Origin: Tigriopus japonicus
Lineage: Eukaryota; Arthropoda; Copepoda; Harpacticoida; Harpacticidae
Reading direction: 5' to 3'
Length of the DNA: 64,000 nt
Assembly (NCBI GenBank): GCA_010645155.1
Contig: CM021323.1
Span: forward strand, 7,256,250 to 7,320,249
The position numbers and the translations under genes were made by a program. Under the pieces are notes generated by a model, which searched no databases, was not told where the DNA came from, and was given only the letters and a program-made list of their open reading frames with translations. Shown here in pieces: positions 36,494 to 46,468 of this stretch (positions are counted from its first letter, which is position 1; each line of letters begins with the position of its first letter).

Positions 36494-37630
36494 ATGAATA
36501 TTGTGCTCTTCTCATTTCTCGTGGTCATTTCGGCCCAACCCTCTCCGAAAACGTTAAGTAAAGAGCAGATACATCGGAATATTCCAGATATTGGCAATGG
36601 AACCCTTCCCCAATTCGTCGTATTGACCTTTGACGACGCGGTGAACAATGAGTTGTGGGACTACATCTACAAGAACCTTTTCGACGACCTTACTGATACT
36701 CATACCGGATGCCAATTAAAGGCTACCTTCTTTGTTAGCCATAACAACACAGACTACGCCAAAGTGAATGCTCTCTACAGTAACGGCCACGAGATCGCCC
36801 TTCATTCCTTCTCGCATGGTGGCGATCGACGGGATTCCGAGTATTTAGTGAGAAAGTTCCGAATGGGCCGATGGGAACTCGAGTTACAACATAACATCAA
36901 GAATCTGATTGACCACGCCCAATTGCCCAAGAACATGATGTTTGGCTGGAGATCACCCTTTTTGTTCACGGGTGGGGATGAAAGCTTCACGGCTCTGAAC
37001 AAGACCAACATTTTATATGACTCCAGTTTGTCGTTCTTTGAAAAGTCTTGGCCCTATCCCGTGGTCAATACCAGGAAGTCTAGAACCTGTTTGATCAAAC
37101 CATGTCCTTCTCGGCGAGATTACGTGTTCTATGAGGCTCCCTTGAGCGTGTGGAGAGGTGCGGACGGGAATCCTTGTGCCATGATGGACGCCTGCCGATA
37201 TGGATCTACCAGAGAGGAAGTCTACGATTTGATGATGACCAATTTTAGGAAGTTTCAAAAAGTGGGAGTTCCTTTGCCCATGTTCCTTCATGGAGCTATT
37301 TTGAGAAATAAGGATATGCCCCATTTCCGTGAAGCCTTCATGTACTTCTTGCAAACCCTTCTGGATATGAAGGACGTTCACTTTGTCACCATGAGACAAC
37401 TTGTTCAATTTGTTCGTACTCCAATGGACGCTAAAACATATGCTCGAGGAGCAACTGAAGTGTGCTCGACCTTTCGCCCAAAAGTGAAACCTTGTGTTCC
37501 TAGAAACCCTGCTTGCGAGTTCAAGACCAGGAATGGCGGAAAGAGTGTCTACTTGAACACTTGTGCCAAGAAATGTCCCGTCCAACGATTGGAGATTGTT
37601 TACGATTTCTTCGGCAAATCCTGCTGTTGA
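36494..37630 (+). CDS. Chitin-deacetylase-like polysaccharide deacetylase, 378 aa, single exon
   Basis: Predicted secreted enzyme that removes N-acetyl groups from chitin (carbohydrate esterase family 4), acting in cuticle or gut matrix. Signal peptide is about residues 1-14 (MNIVLFSFLVVISA). The catalytic and metal-site motifs are intact: TFDDA with D47/D48, HSFSH with H104 and H108, WRSPFL with R153, YDSSL with D176, and PMFLHG with H266. No chitin-binding domain precedes the catalytic domain, as in gut-type group V insect enzymes. The C-terminus adds a cysteine-rich tail (about 330-378) ending KSCC. The absence of introns contrasts with most neighbours. TATA/initiator lie just upstream and AATAAA just downstream. 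Confidence 0.95.
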   Translation: MNIVLFSFLVVISAQPSPKTLSKEQIHRNIPDIGNGTLPQFVVLTFDDAVNNELWDYIYKNLFDDLTDTHTGCQLKATFFVSHNNTDYAKVNALYSNGHEIALHSFSHGGDRRDSEYLVRKFRMGRWELELQHNIKNLIDHAQLPKNMMFGWRSPFLFTGGDESFTALNKTNILYDSSLSFFEKSWPYPVVNTRKSRTCLIKPCPSRRDYVFYEAPLSVWRGADGNPCAMMDACRYGSTREEVYDLMMTNFRKFQKVGVPLPMFLHGAILRNKDMPHFREAFMYFLQTLLDMKDVHFVTMRQLVQFVRTPMDAKTYARGATEVCSTFRPKVKPCVPRNPACEFKTRNGGKSVYLNTCAKKCPVQRLEIVYDFFGKSCC

Positions 37631-37638
37631 GAATCTCT

Positions 37639-37644
37639 AATAAA
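37639..37644 (+). terminator. Poly(A) signal of chitin-deacetylase-like gene
   Basis: AATAAA begins 9 bp after the stop codon, giving a very short 3' UTR. Confidence 0.7.
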
Positions 37645-38843
37645 TTTGATTGAATCGAATGTCTGTCTGTGTATGTTTATGAATAGGGTATTATTATCTA
37701 AATTGGTTGAGGATTTGAGGATTTCGTCACTGAAGAAAAAAATTCAGAGCAAGATGAATCAAAAAGTAGGGATTTGATGATGTAAGAAAAGATGAAAAAC
37801 TTTCCAGGAGCATTTTTTTATTACACGTAATATTATTTTGACACAAATCACTAGCTAACGTAAGTTTTTAGGAAATGGAAACCTGAAAACTCCATAAAAT
37901 TAATCAAACACTGAATACTCATACCATGCACAGATATTGATAGATACGACATGCTGGGCCAGTCCACCTGTTGTTCTGTAGGCAACTTTTGAAGTTGACT
38001 CTGTCGCAATCTGGTCTACTCAGCTGATGATTTGAAGATGTTTTTCATAGTATAACCTTGTTTGACTTTATCCACATTAAAGGAGTTGAAGTACATGATG
38101 GTAAGAATAATTTGAATAACAATATTTCAAGTTCATTAACTTACCAAATTACTTAATATTTCCGTCTAAAATGTTGTTGCCTCTCTAAATTTGGCTATTT
38201 TTGCCAATCATGAACAAGTTATTTCAAGAAATTAAGACTTAGCATTGTTCCACATTATACTTGGACTGGATTTTGGACATACTTGGGGGTATAACTGTTG
38301 GAATTTCTGGCAACTTTTGGTCAGCTCTCTGTGATAATTGTTCTCCAAAATAAGCAAGTATCTTGCACCTGAAGATATCTGTGATACCATGGTGCACCCA
38401 CATACCCACACCCCGTATACCCGCAATAGAGCGGCCCAGGTCAACTTCAAAAGTCGCCTACATAACGTTAAGTGGACGGCCCCAATATGTCGTATCTGTG
38501 AAGATCTGTGGGTGCACCTTGGTGACGTTTAAAGTAACATTGAACTAAACGCGAGATTCAAGCCTTTTCTAATTAAAACGAGACAGGCAATTGTGTCTCT
38601 CAGTCCAAAGAAAACTAGAGGGCGTATTCTCTTTAAGACAATTAAGTAGATTAGTTTGTTAACATGTGTTGTACAGGGTGGCAACAATGTTTTAGAAAGT
38701 GGAAAATTTCCAACAGCTCGCAAATAATTACAAGCAAGTTTATCGAAAACAATAGGTTCATGTGCATTTGAACTACGATTGATGTATTGGTGACGAGGAA
38801 TATATTTCATTTGAAATTCTTGCTAATTAGTCGCACTAATTAG

Positions 38844-39734
38844 TAGAGGTGTCATTTTGGTGCAAATAAAAAGTGCAAAAAGTGCTACTAAAAGTGCAAA
38901 AAAAACAGGAAAAAACGCAAGTAAAAAGTGCAAATAAAAATTTTTCAAAATTTTTTAGTACATTCATTCACACGCATACTTACACTTACGAACTCACTCA
39001 CTCTTTCCCACTACACTAGAAGGAGGAGTTCCTCAAGGAGATTATATTCCCTCCGACGGTTGATTCCTTAAGCTACCTTCCCAAATCCAATCCCAAGTTT
39101 GAATGGAATTGATAATCTCGTCGTGCACAAAAACAGCTATTTTGAAGCCAAACACGCCTCTTATTTGTTTGTTGGACCTACTTTTGAGTGGCAACTCTGA
39201 AAACGTCGGATCTCGTAGAAAGATCTCCATGATGAGCTGAGAGAAACACATGCAAATCCAAGGAGAGCTTTTTTTCTCCTCGTCACTCACTTTGGAGTTA
39301 AACCAATTACGATTTTGGTAGCGGCTCAAGTGCTGGACGATATCGACAAAAAACACCTTCAAAAACCAGGTTCCAAAGCCATATGCAACGATAAGTTCGA
39401 GGAGGAAATTGTTGTTTTCCATTGCCTTTGCCAATCTGGTGGTAGCGATCACGAGAGATTTTTCTGGATCAAGAAAGAACTGATATTTTGGTTTCTCTAT
39501 GCTTGTGTTTGTGTTCGTATGTGAATGTTTGTAGATGTCAAGCACAACAGAGAAATTCAAGAAAATTGAATCTCTGACTTCAGATTTAAAAAAATTTATG
39601 TTCAAAAAATAAGTTCAAAAATGAGCAAATTAAGTACTTTTGGAATTTTAGTCCAAAAATGGCAAAAAGTGCAAAAAGTGCAAATAAATTGTGAAAAGTG
39701 TAAAAAAACATTTTGCGCCAACGCGACATCTCTA
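38844..39734. mobile_element. hAT-type element TAGAGGTGTC with an internal 187-codon frame
   Basis: 891 bp. Ends are TAGAGGTGTCATTTTGGTGC and, inverted, TAGAGATGTCGCGTTGGCGC. Exact 8-bp duplications CTAATTAG lie at 38836-38843 and 39735-39742. Subterminal AGTGCAAA-type repeats occur at both ends. A minus-strand frame (39605-39042, 187 codons) fills the middle. Confidence 0.85.
39042..39605 (-). other. 187-codon open frame inside the hAT-type element
   Basis: The frame starts at an ATG within the element and ends near its left side. Translation shows segments such as NNFLLELIVAYGFGTWF and WICMCFSQLIMEIF, but no transposase, zinc-finger or other family I recognise. It may be captured host sequence, a chance frame, or a remnant of an accessory protein. 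Confidence 0.3.
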
Positions 39735-40474
39735 CTAATTAGTCACTACTTGGTTTGATATTTGTCTGATGGAATAGACATTTTTGTTCAATTTGTTTTT
39801 TTTATAGTTGGTTTAAGTGTTACACATTCCTGATGTTTTATGCAATAAAGCAGCCATTTACGTTGATTAATGCAACTAACATCTTGTTTGCAAAAGGAAT
39901 TTGTTTCCATTATCTGTTTCAGAACAAAGCAAAACTTTACCCATCTTTTGATTGCAAGATTACATCAGATGTCAATGAAAACCTTTGTCTCGTAACTGAC
40001 TAAAGAAGGGAGTAAGTCCATAAGGTCATTGAAATGATCGTATTTCTTTTCTAACCTAAACTGAATACTTGCAAGAAAAATAAATGAAAATCCTTTCCGT
40101 AAGTGTCTGTCACCTTGCCTTGAGCCTTCCTAATCAGATTGTGTTACAAGATACATATGCTTCAACGGCTCATTTTTTTATTGATGCCCTAACCTTCTTA
40201 CATATCTGACCTTATGGAATATTTTTCTCAAATATATCTCCGCCAATTTTTTTGTGAAACAAAACTGGCTGTGCTAACCTACATCCAGTTTGTAAGATTG
40301 ATAAAATTTTCTTGAAAAATTTTGCCAGCCCAATAAGGGTAAAGAATGGTTATGCTGTTTTTTTAATATTGTAGCCTTTCACCTAACTAAACTTTAAAAA
40401 CATAATTGCCACCCTGTAAAAACAAAGCCTGAAAAGGCGTTATATTGCAATACATTTAGATGATAACTTATCAT

Positions 40475-42359
40475 TAGAGCTCGGAATAATATTCAGCAAA
40501 AAGTAGCCAAATATTCATTATTTATTTACCAAAAAGGGGGAAAATATTTGCCCAAACACTTCAAATATTCAAAAAAATCGCGGTGCCTTTTTGGTACAGA
40601 TTGAACTTCTCAGTCTACTTATCTTCTTGCCCTCTGTTGAAGAAGCATTGAACCACCAGTATCATCGACAAGTTCTCTTCGGTGAGGCACTGACGTCTGT
40701 CAGAGAGGACGTTCTTGTACAGGGAGAATGAACGCTCAACATCGACACTTGCTGTTGGCAAGTACTTCATTTGGGCAACATCCAATGGAAACATCCCATT
40801 CGGAAGGTCTCCCTCACCAGCGATGGCCTTCTGGACCTTTTGAACTGTTTCCAATCCTGGATTCTTGGAAAGCAAACTCTCCATCTTGGCCTGCAGGGCC
40901 CTTCCAACAGGGCCAGGGCAGCTCTCCATTTAGTATGTAAATGGAGTACCTGGCCTTGGTGTTGTTGATGAGTGTGAGGGCCTTGTCCAAGGGCAGACCC
41001 TGTTCCTCAAGGCTGGTGATGGTCATGGGCAGGAAGGCCAGGTTGGAAAGGATGTAAGTGAGGTCCCTGGTCACGCAGCTCTTGGCAAACTGCTCCTGGC
41101 TCTCCGCAATGCACCTGGCGTCGGTGCTTGTGAAGCTGTCAACCACGTCCTTAACCTCCTTGAAGTACTGCGCGTACCAGACGGCTGCTCTGACCCAAGT
41201 ACCCTACCTGGTCAACACGGGTGCAGGGGGTAATTGGATGCCAGGGCAGCAAGCTCTGAACTCGGCGCACCTCAGTGGAGCTTTCAAAAACACCTTCTTT
41301 GTGCTGGAAATCAGGCGGTTGACCTCAGGAAAGCTCTCCACTACCAAGTCACAGATGCGATGCAAGGCGTGGGCTGTGCAAGTCAGGTGAAGCAAGTTCG
41401 GGAAAAACAACCGCATATCCTTGCCGGCTTTGACCATGTAGGCTGCGCCGTCAGTCACAAAGACCTTTGCCAGATTGTAGTCAAAATCAGGGGAAATCCA
41501 AAGCGCAGCCTGATTCACAAGACGGGCAATGATTCGCTGTCTGTTCGCTCAAGGAACTTGCAGAGGACTAAGTGAGGTTGGTGGTACTTTTCGGCATCAA
41601 GTCTTCCGCAAATCACATTTGCAACGGCCCGTCCCAAGCAGTCAGAGGATTCATCCACACTGATCCAAATGGCGAAACCACTGAGGTCAGCCCTGATCTG
41701 GGAGGATACTTCCTCGTAGCATTGGGGCATGTAGTTCTTGCGCAGCGAGGACTCATTTGGGATGGATACAGCAAGGCGCTCTTCCAGAAAGACGCGGAAT
41801 TTGGGGTGCTCCAACTTCGACCAAGGAATATTGGCAGCTAAGAAAACTGAACAGAGTTCCCTGCCAATTTCTTCAGATTTTGAAGGATTCTTCTTTTTTT
41901 GCAACACATCCTCGATGTGTGCCTGGTTCTTGGCAACATGTGTCTCCTTCAGCTTGAGATTGCTCATGTGCCTGGACGTCTTCAAGTGTTGCTGAAGTTG
42001 CACCTTGCAACTGGCTTTTACCAGGCTCTCACAGGGCCCACAGGAGATGGAGCTCTCTCTGTTATCGAGTATTCGGTAGGGGAAGTCCTTGCCGGTGTTA
42101 AGGCTGGTAAGCCATTTCCTCTTGTTAGATATACTCATGGTGATCGATGATTGATGGATGACAAGGCGGAGACACAATATTTTCTTTGTTTATTTTCTCG
42201 CCTAACGGCAGTTGTGCATCCAAAAGGCGGGAAATTCAAATGTGGAAAAGGAAAAAAACAGAGATCCTCAAAATGACAGATATATTCATTTTCCTCCAAA
42301 ATTCCCGAAAATATTCAAAAAAATATTTTATATATTTTTGAATAAAAGTCCTAGCCTTA
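40475..42359. mobile_element. hAT transposon carrying a decayed transposase
   Basis: The left end TAGAGCTCGGAATAATATTC and the inverted right end TAAGGCTAGGACTTTTATTC match at about 15 of 21 positions. The flanking octamers CTTATCAT and TTTATTAG match at 5 of 8, as expected for an old insertion. It encloses the transposase pseudogene on the minus strand. Confidence 0.7.
40615..42138 (-). pseudogene. hAT-family transposase (CGGBP1/BED-type), frameshifted
   Basis: About 508 codons if intact. Order on the minus strand: N-terminal zinc finger (CGPC…HLKTSRH); middle catalytic region with ISVDESSDCLGRAVANVICG and VFVTDGAAYMVKAG; VLTR-stop-GTWVRAAVWYAQYF, where a stop takes the place of the expected Trp; and the C-terminal dimerisation region YLPTASVDVERSFSLYKNVL followed by SDRRQCLTEENL. 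Breaks seen: a frameshift near 41545-41555, the in-frame stop near 41194, and a frameshift near 40930. It cannot give a full product. Its composition is less AT-rich than its surroundings, consistent with an invading element. Confidence 0.9.
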
Positions 42360-43290
42360 TTTATTAGTGTTCTTCTATAGGGTCATTTAATAGTGCTTTC
42401 ATCAAAAGGACATTTTCTTTCTTTGCTTCAAGAACAAAAAGTATTAAAGAAATAAAAGCTTTCTTTGCTTTACTTTCAATTCAGATTTACAAAGTTTTCT
42501 TTGTTTACTGGAATGTTGAACAAATAAACAGCATATAAAAACTCTACTTCATTTGTAAACCAGATTTTTCTGCAAACCAATCTCATTTCTTAAAATGCAC
42601 CAATATTGCTTCTTAGCCACGAGATACTTGACAGGATGTGTCATTGTCTCGAAACGATGTGGGACCCACACATGTGTTTCAGCTGAAGCTGACCCATCAC
42701 CAAAAAATGGCAACTTAAGAGTTCGTTTACGTTCTGACAAATGTCTCGGATTTGCCAAGTGTTATCGCAATTTTGTCACCCCAGACAACAACAGTGATAA
42801 CATTCATTCATCCAATGTGCAAAACTAGCTTCTTCTGTCGGTCACAATCTTATTGACAAGAACCACAGATGAGCTATCTTTGTTTCCTCGTCCACTTGAT
42901 CATGAAAGATGTGGAGACGTCAAGGGTACTTCCGTAGAAAACTGGCGTTAGTTTCTGAGCATTGTCTACTACATTTCATCGGCTAGCATTAACAGCATCA
43001 CCAATACTGCTACCAAATGTACAAGTTCCCAATACATTTCGCCAACTACGGTAGAGAATGATTGATTGAATTGAGCTGACATCCGAAATAGATTCATCTG
43101 GGAGACATTAACATTTCATCATTTGAAATGCCAAAGGATCCCGACACTTGCTCACGCACTTCCTTGTTCTTGTGCCGATAGACAAACGTTTGATACACAA
43201 GTGGTCAAACCGCTTCTCTTTTATGCATCTCTGCAATGTCCAGCCCTAACATCAAATAACACAGTACTTAAGCACAGTAATATATAATCT
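42360..43290. other. Intergenic region
   Basis: AT-rich. A 77-codon plus-strand frame at 42595-42828 has several cysteines but no signal peptide and no recognisable homology, so I do not call it a gene. The rest shows nothing. Confidence 0.5.
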
Positions 43291-43296
43291 TTTATT
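43291..43296 (-). terminator. Poly(A) signal of peptide precursor 1
   Basis: AATAAA on the minus strand, 23 bp past the stop codon. Confidence 0.65.
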
Positions 43297-43318
43297 AATA
43301 ATTACTTATTTTATGACT

Positions 43319-43708
43319 CTAGTTTTGAACATGACTCATGTCGTGGTTCGCGTTCCATAAACACTTGGGATCATTGACATCGTGTCCAGGTTTCCAGCAA
43401 TCGTTCTCGATTCTACCTCGATTCCTGGGCAGTTGTCTTTGGTTCGAACTCGGTTTCCGGGCTTTGATCACTACTCCGGATTGATTGTCACTAATTTCAT
43501 CTGATCGACGACCTTGATGAAAGAAGGCAAAGTTTCTGGGCATGGCCTTTTCGGTCGTACTTCGTAATGTGGGTCGATAGGTCGTTGGTCTCACGAGGCC
43601 TTTTTCCAGAAGCTGAGCCCAGATTTGTTTGGCTTCTTCACGATCTTTGGATGGAGCACTTCGCACAAATCCAAAAAGTACGACACACAGCACAAGGAGA
43701 TGCTTCAT
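43319..43708 (-). CDS. Secreted peptide precursor 1 (C-W...C-L-W-N-A family), 129 aa
   Basis: Predicted prepropeptide. The start at 43708 was chosen because it gives a clean signal peptide (MKHLLVLCVVLFGFVRSA); an upstream in-frame Met would bury it. A basic, Pro/Thr-rich spacer with candidate cleavage sites (GRR, RNRGR) follows. The last 30 residues hold the only two cysteines outside the signal peptide, C104 and C116, in CWKPGHDVNDPKCLWNA. Exactly eleven residues separate them, so a single disulfide loop is likely. The same motif and spacing recur in the gene at 51246-51482. This fits a neuropeptide or hormone precursor, or a small secreted matrix or defence peptide; I recognise no named family. 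No introns are needed. Confidence 0.8.
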   Translation of the reverse strand: MKHLLVLCVVLFGFVRSAPSKDREEAKQIWAQLLEKGLVRPTTYRPTLRSTTEKAMPRNFAFFHQGRRSDEISDNQSGVVIKARKPSSNQRQLPRNRGRIENDCWKPGHDVNDPKCLWNANHDMSHVQN

Positions 43709-43838
43709 GATTTTGTTGTATTCACGTTCAAGTTGTTCAAGAAGCAAGATCACACTGATGGCTGACGCTCAAGTTGCGTCAACGGCATTGTAGCAACTAA
43801 AGTGGAAATGCGCTTCGTTCAAACTGATACGTTGTAAT

Positions 43839-44547
43839 AGTAGAGTACATTTATAGAGTGTGCCATCTAACTTTTTCATGTGGCGAACGGTAATCTATGT
43901 ATTTGAATTTTCAAGCAAACAGTCCTAGCGTGGGGATTGAGCATTTGCCCCACATTCCTGGTTCGAATCTCGTGCTTGCTGAATCCTAGTGGCCTGTGGT
44001 ATTAATTTACATGCAATAGCCACGGCTTTGACACCTTCAATGGGCGAACCTGGGGTCATTCCCGAAGGTGAGGTAATAATTAATGCTTGTTGTTGGAGGT
44101 GACTGGGTATCCCCAGGGAGTGGACAGCCTTCATCAGATCACAGTTGCGAAGTATTTTTGAAGTAGTATTTTTGAAGTAAGAAACTGTCATTCATTGGTT
44201 TTGGATGAGTTAACGTATCTCAAATGCTGATTAAAGGACTCCAAATGGAACAAAGTTTGTGCATTTGCATCATGGCATCAATCATAAGTGAAATTCTTTG
44301 CTCTTTTAGAGGCCTCCCCAACAGGGTTTAAGAGAATTTACCGGTTATTTCAGCTAGGAATAATTCCAGATTCATTTGCAGTCTCCATCGTTATTTGAGA
44401 CACTTCAGTTTGTCCAAAACTGTCGAAAGATGGTTTCTATCTACAAATCCTTGCATCGCATGGTGTCGACGATCCGTTTACCTCAAGAAAGAACTAGATG
44501 GCGCACTTTATGACCATACTACTTCATTGCAGTGTACTACTAATTCA
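43839..44547. mobile_element. Degenerate hAT MITE (TAGAGCACTATAAT family)
   Basis: The left side (TAGAGTACATTTATAGAGTG then GCCATCTA…TTCATGTGGC) and right side (AACTAGATGGCGCACTTTAT then GACCATACTA) match the TIR regions of the intact copies at 53181 and 56591. An internal segment (TGAGACACTTCAGTTTGTCC then AAAACTG) also matches. The interior has diverged and contains a B-box-like GGTTCGAATC near 43962. No duplication remains. Confidence 0.6.
43849..43856 (-). promoter_or_regulatory. TATA box of peptide precursor 1, inside a MITE terminal repeat
   Basis: On the minus strand TATAAATG is followed about 32 bp later by TCAGTT (start near 43824), the same spacing seen in other promoters here. The box lies within the decayed transposon end at 43839 onward. 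Confidence 0.6.
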
Positions 44548-45720
44548 AACGTGTTTGTTGAAGTACGAACCTAGACTGTTGCGATTGGAGTGTGGCCCAA
44601 TCAAGTTTTTTAAGGCAAGGCAACAATGGAAACGATCATGCATGGGTGCAGGATAGTTGTTCAAGGAGACGTGCGAGTAATTTGGTATTCTGGCAGCTCG
44701 TTCACGTTCATTGCACTTGATTGTAACAACCCCTTTGTGAGATAAATCAAATTCTTGAGGCCTTGAATGAAATCAGTTTTGATAAGTTAACTTCATCACT
44801 ACTCAGTAGAGTAGTCTAAAGCTTCAAGGTTAAGGACATACGGTACACTTCAGTACACCGCCAAGGAAAGCCTTATTAAAAGATAGTTTTATCAGATATA
44901 CACTCAGATTTAACTCCTCAAAAAATCAAGTGATATCAAACAGTACACAAATATGAGAATGGAAATCTCGTTAGAATATTATGGAAGTATGTTGAGTATT
45001 TGTGAGGCAGAGCCTTTAACGGGTTTACAACCATTTCTAGGCAACTTTTGTACTCCTTTTGCATTTTTTTCTCCCTCTCTGTTTTTTCCTCTTTTTCATG
45101 GACTTGTGCTTATTGGTGAAAGATCGCCTTTCAAGCATGAAATATTGCATAAAAGTTGTCTTTAGGCACTTTACAAACCTGCACGAGTTGCAAATACACT
45201 ACATACGATAGGAAAAACATTTTTAAAGATGGTGTAAAAGTATAGTGCACATTTCCATTTTTTCACCGGTCATATGAAATGTTTGTAAGTTTGTCTCATA
45301 AGCGACCACTCAAAAACAATGCTTAACAAATAACTGAGCAAAAAAATTCTCATTCCTATTTCTTTGTGGATTTACTTAAAAGTTATATTCCCTGGTTTAA
45401 ACAAGAGGTGTTCCCCCTTTTCGCCGACAGTTTTTACCCCATCCACATAGAATAGATCGTTGGAATTTCCCAAAGTACCATTTTCCAATATCGTCGGCAA
45501 CCATCCACCCTTAGCTCAGGTAGTCATCAACCATTGGTATTAGGCAAACTTTGCTTTGGTTTGGTACGACGATGCGCGCGCATTGTAGTACGATCGCCCT
45601 GCATATTGAACAATACATAAGGTCATGCAAAAAGAAGGAAAACCCCTGAACGGTGAAAGAACTTTAGCCCTATTTTCTTTAACTGTCTCAGAGCTCAGAG
45701 GGATGGTGATTATGTGACAC
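44548..45720. other. Intergenic region
   Basis: No convincing coding frame, repeat or structured element was seen. Confidence 0.5.
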
Positions 45721-45726
45721 CTTACC

Positions 45727-45734
45727 TATATAAG
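45727..45734 (+). promoter_or_regulatory. TATA box of Gly-rich precursor 1
   Basis: TATATAAG, with an initiator-like TCACATTC whose A is at 45759, 32 bp downstream. The paralogue at 48.8 kb has the same spacing and initiator. Confidence 0.78.
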
Positions 45735-45791
45735 TCTTCTCCGGCGAATGGAATCCTCACATTCAATCCTCAGCTACCAAGGAAAACAAAC

Positions 45792-46468
45792 ATGCTTAAG
45801 TTTATGGTAATAGAACGAGCCATACTTTAAACCATCCATACCCTTTCTAATCATGGTTTCCTCGTCACTTACAGATCATCGCAACCGTTGCTCTGGCCGC
45901 CAGTTTGGTTGTGCCCAAAACCAAAGCCTCACCCCTTCCTGGCTATGGAGGAAGATATAACGGATATGGAGGGGGATACGGCGGACACAATTCTGGGTTT
46001 GGAGGACATCATGGCGGATTTGGCGGCGGATTCACTGGACATCATGTTGGACATCATGGTGGGCACGGTGGTTTCGGTGGTGGATTCGGTGGACATCATG
46101 GTGGACACGGTGGATTTGGTGGTGGATTCAGTGGACATATCGGACACGGTTACCAAAAGCGATCTGCCGATGCTGAAACTGTGGACGTGGCCGTTGCCGC
46201 TCCTGAAATCGAGAATGCCAATTTCGATGTCCCCATCGACTCAAATGAAGAAGCCTTGAGTTCTCTCTTTTCTTACGATGATGCCCATTTCATCGGCAAA
46301 CGAGAGGCTGAGCCCGGATTCGGTTTCGGTGGATATGCTGGAGGATTTGGCCATGGTCGTGGAGGTTACTTTGGAGGTCGTCGTGGTGGTTATTACAACG
46401 GTTATCATGGTGGCCGTTTCGGTGGATATGGTGGACGTAATTTCGGCCGACCTGGACACCACTTTTAA
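45792..46468 (+). CDS. Gly-rich secreted precursor 1 (cuticle-like), 202 aa, 2 exons
   Basis: Exons 45792-45806 (only five codons, MLKFM) and 45875-46468. A tiny first coding exon that splits the signal peptide is usual for arthropod cuticle genes. Signal peptide is roughly MLKFMIIATVALAASLVV. Then come a Gly/His/Phe array of GFGGGF and GHHGGHG units (about 27-97), a dibasic KR at 100-101 (YQKRSADAE), an acidic spacer (103-144), a second KR at 147-148 (GKREAEPG), and a Gly/Arg/Tyr array to the end. The two KR sites suggest furin-type processing into two Gly-rich chains and a spacer. Likely a structural cuticle or matrix protein; an antimicrobial role is possible but unsupported. It is a paralogue of the gene at 48788-49415. 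Confidence 0.86.

Larger units (their letters stand above)
37645..40474. other. Intergenic region with one hAT-type element
   Basis: Apart from the element at 38844-39734, it holds a small imperfect hairpin (about 38389-38522) whose arms share GGTGCACCCACA. No gene is seen. Confidence 0.55.

Noticed and set aside
37013..37585. 190-codon minus-strand frame
   Set aside because: Antisense of the intact deacetylase gene, with no family features.
41058..42150. Several plus-strand frames of 66-113 codons
   Set aside because: Shadows of the minus-strand hAT transposase remnant.
43915..43990. tRNA-like segment with GGTTCGAATC
   Set aside because: Only a B box and one short stem are visible; it lies inside a degenerate MITE.
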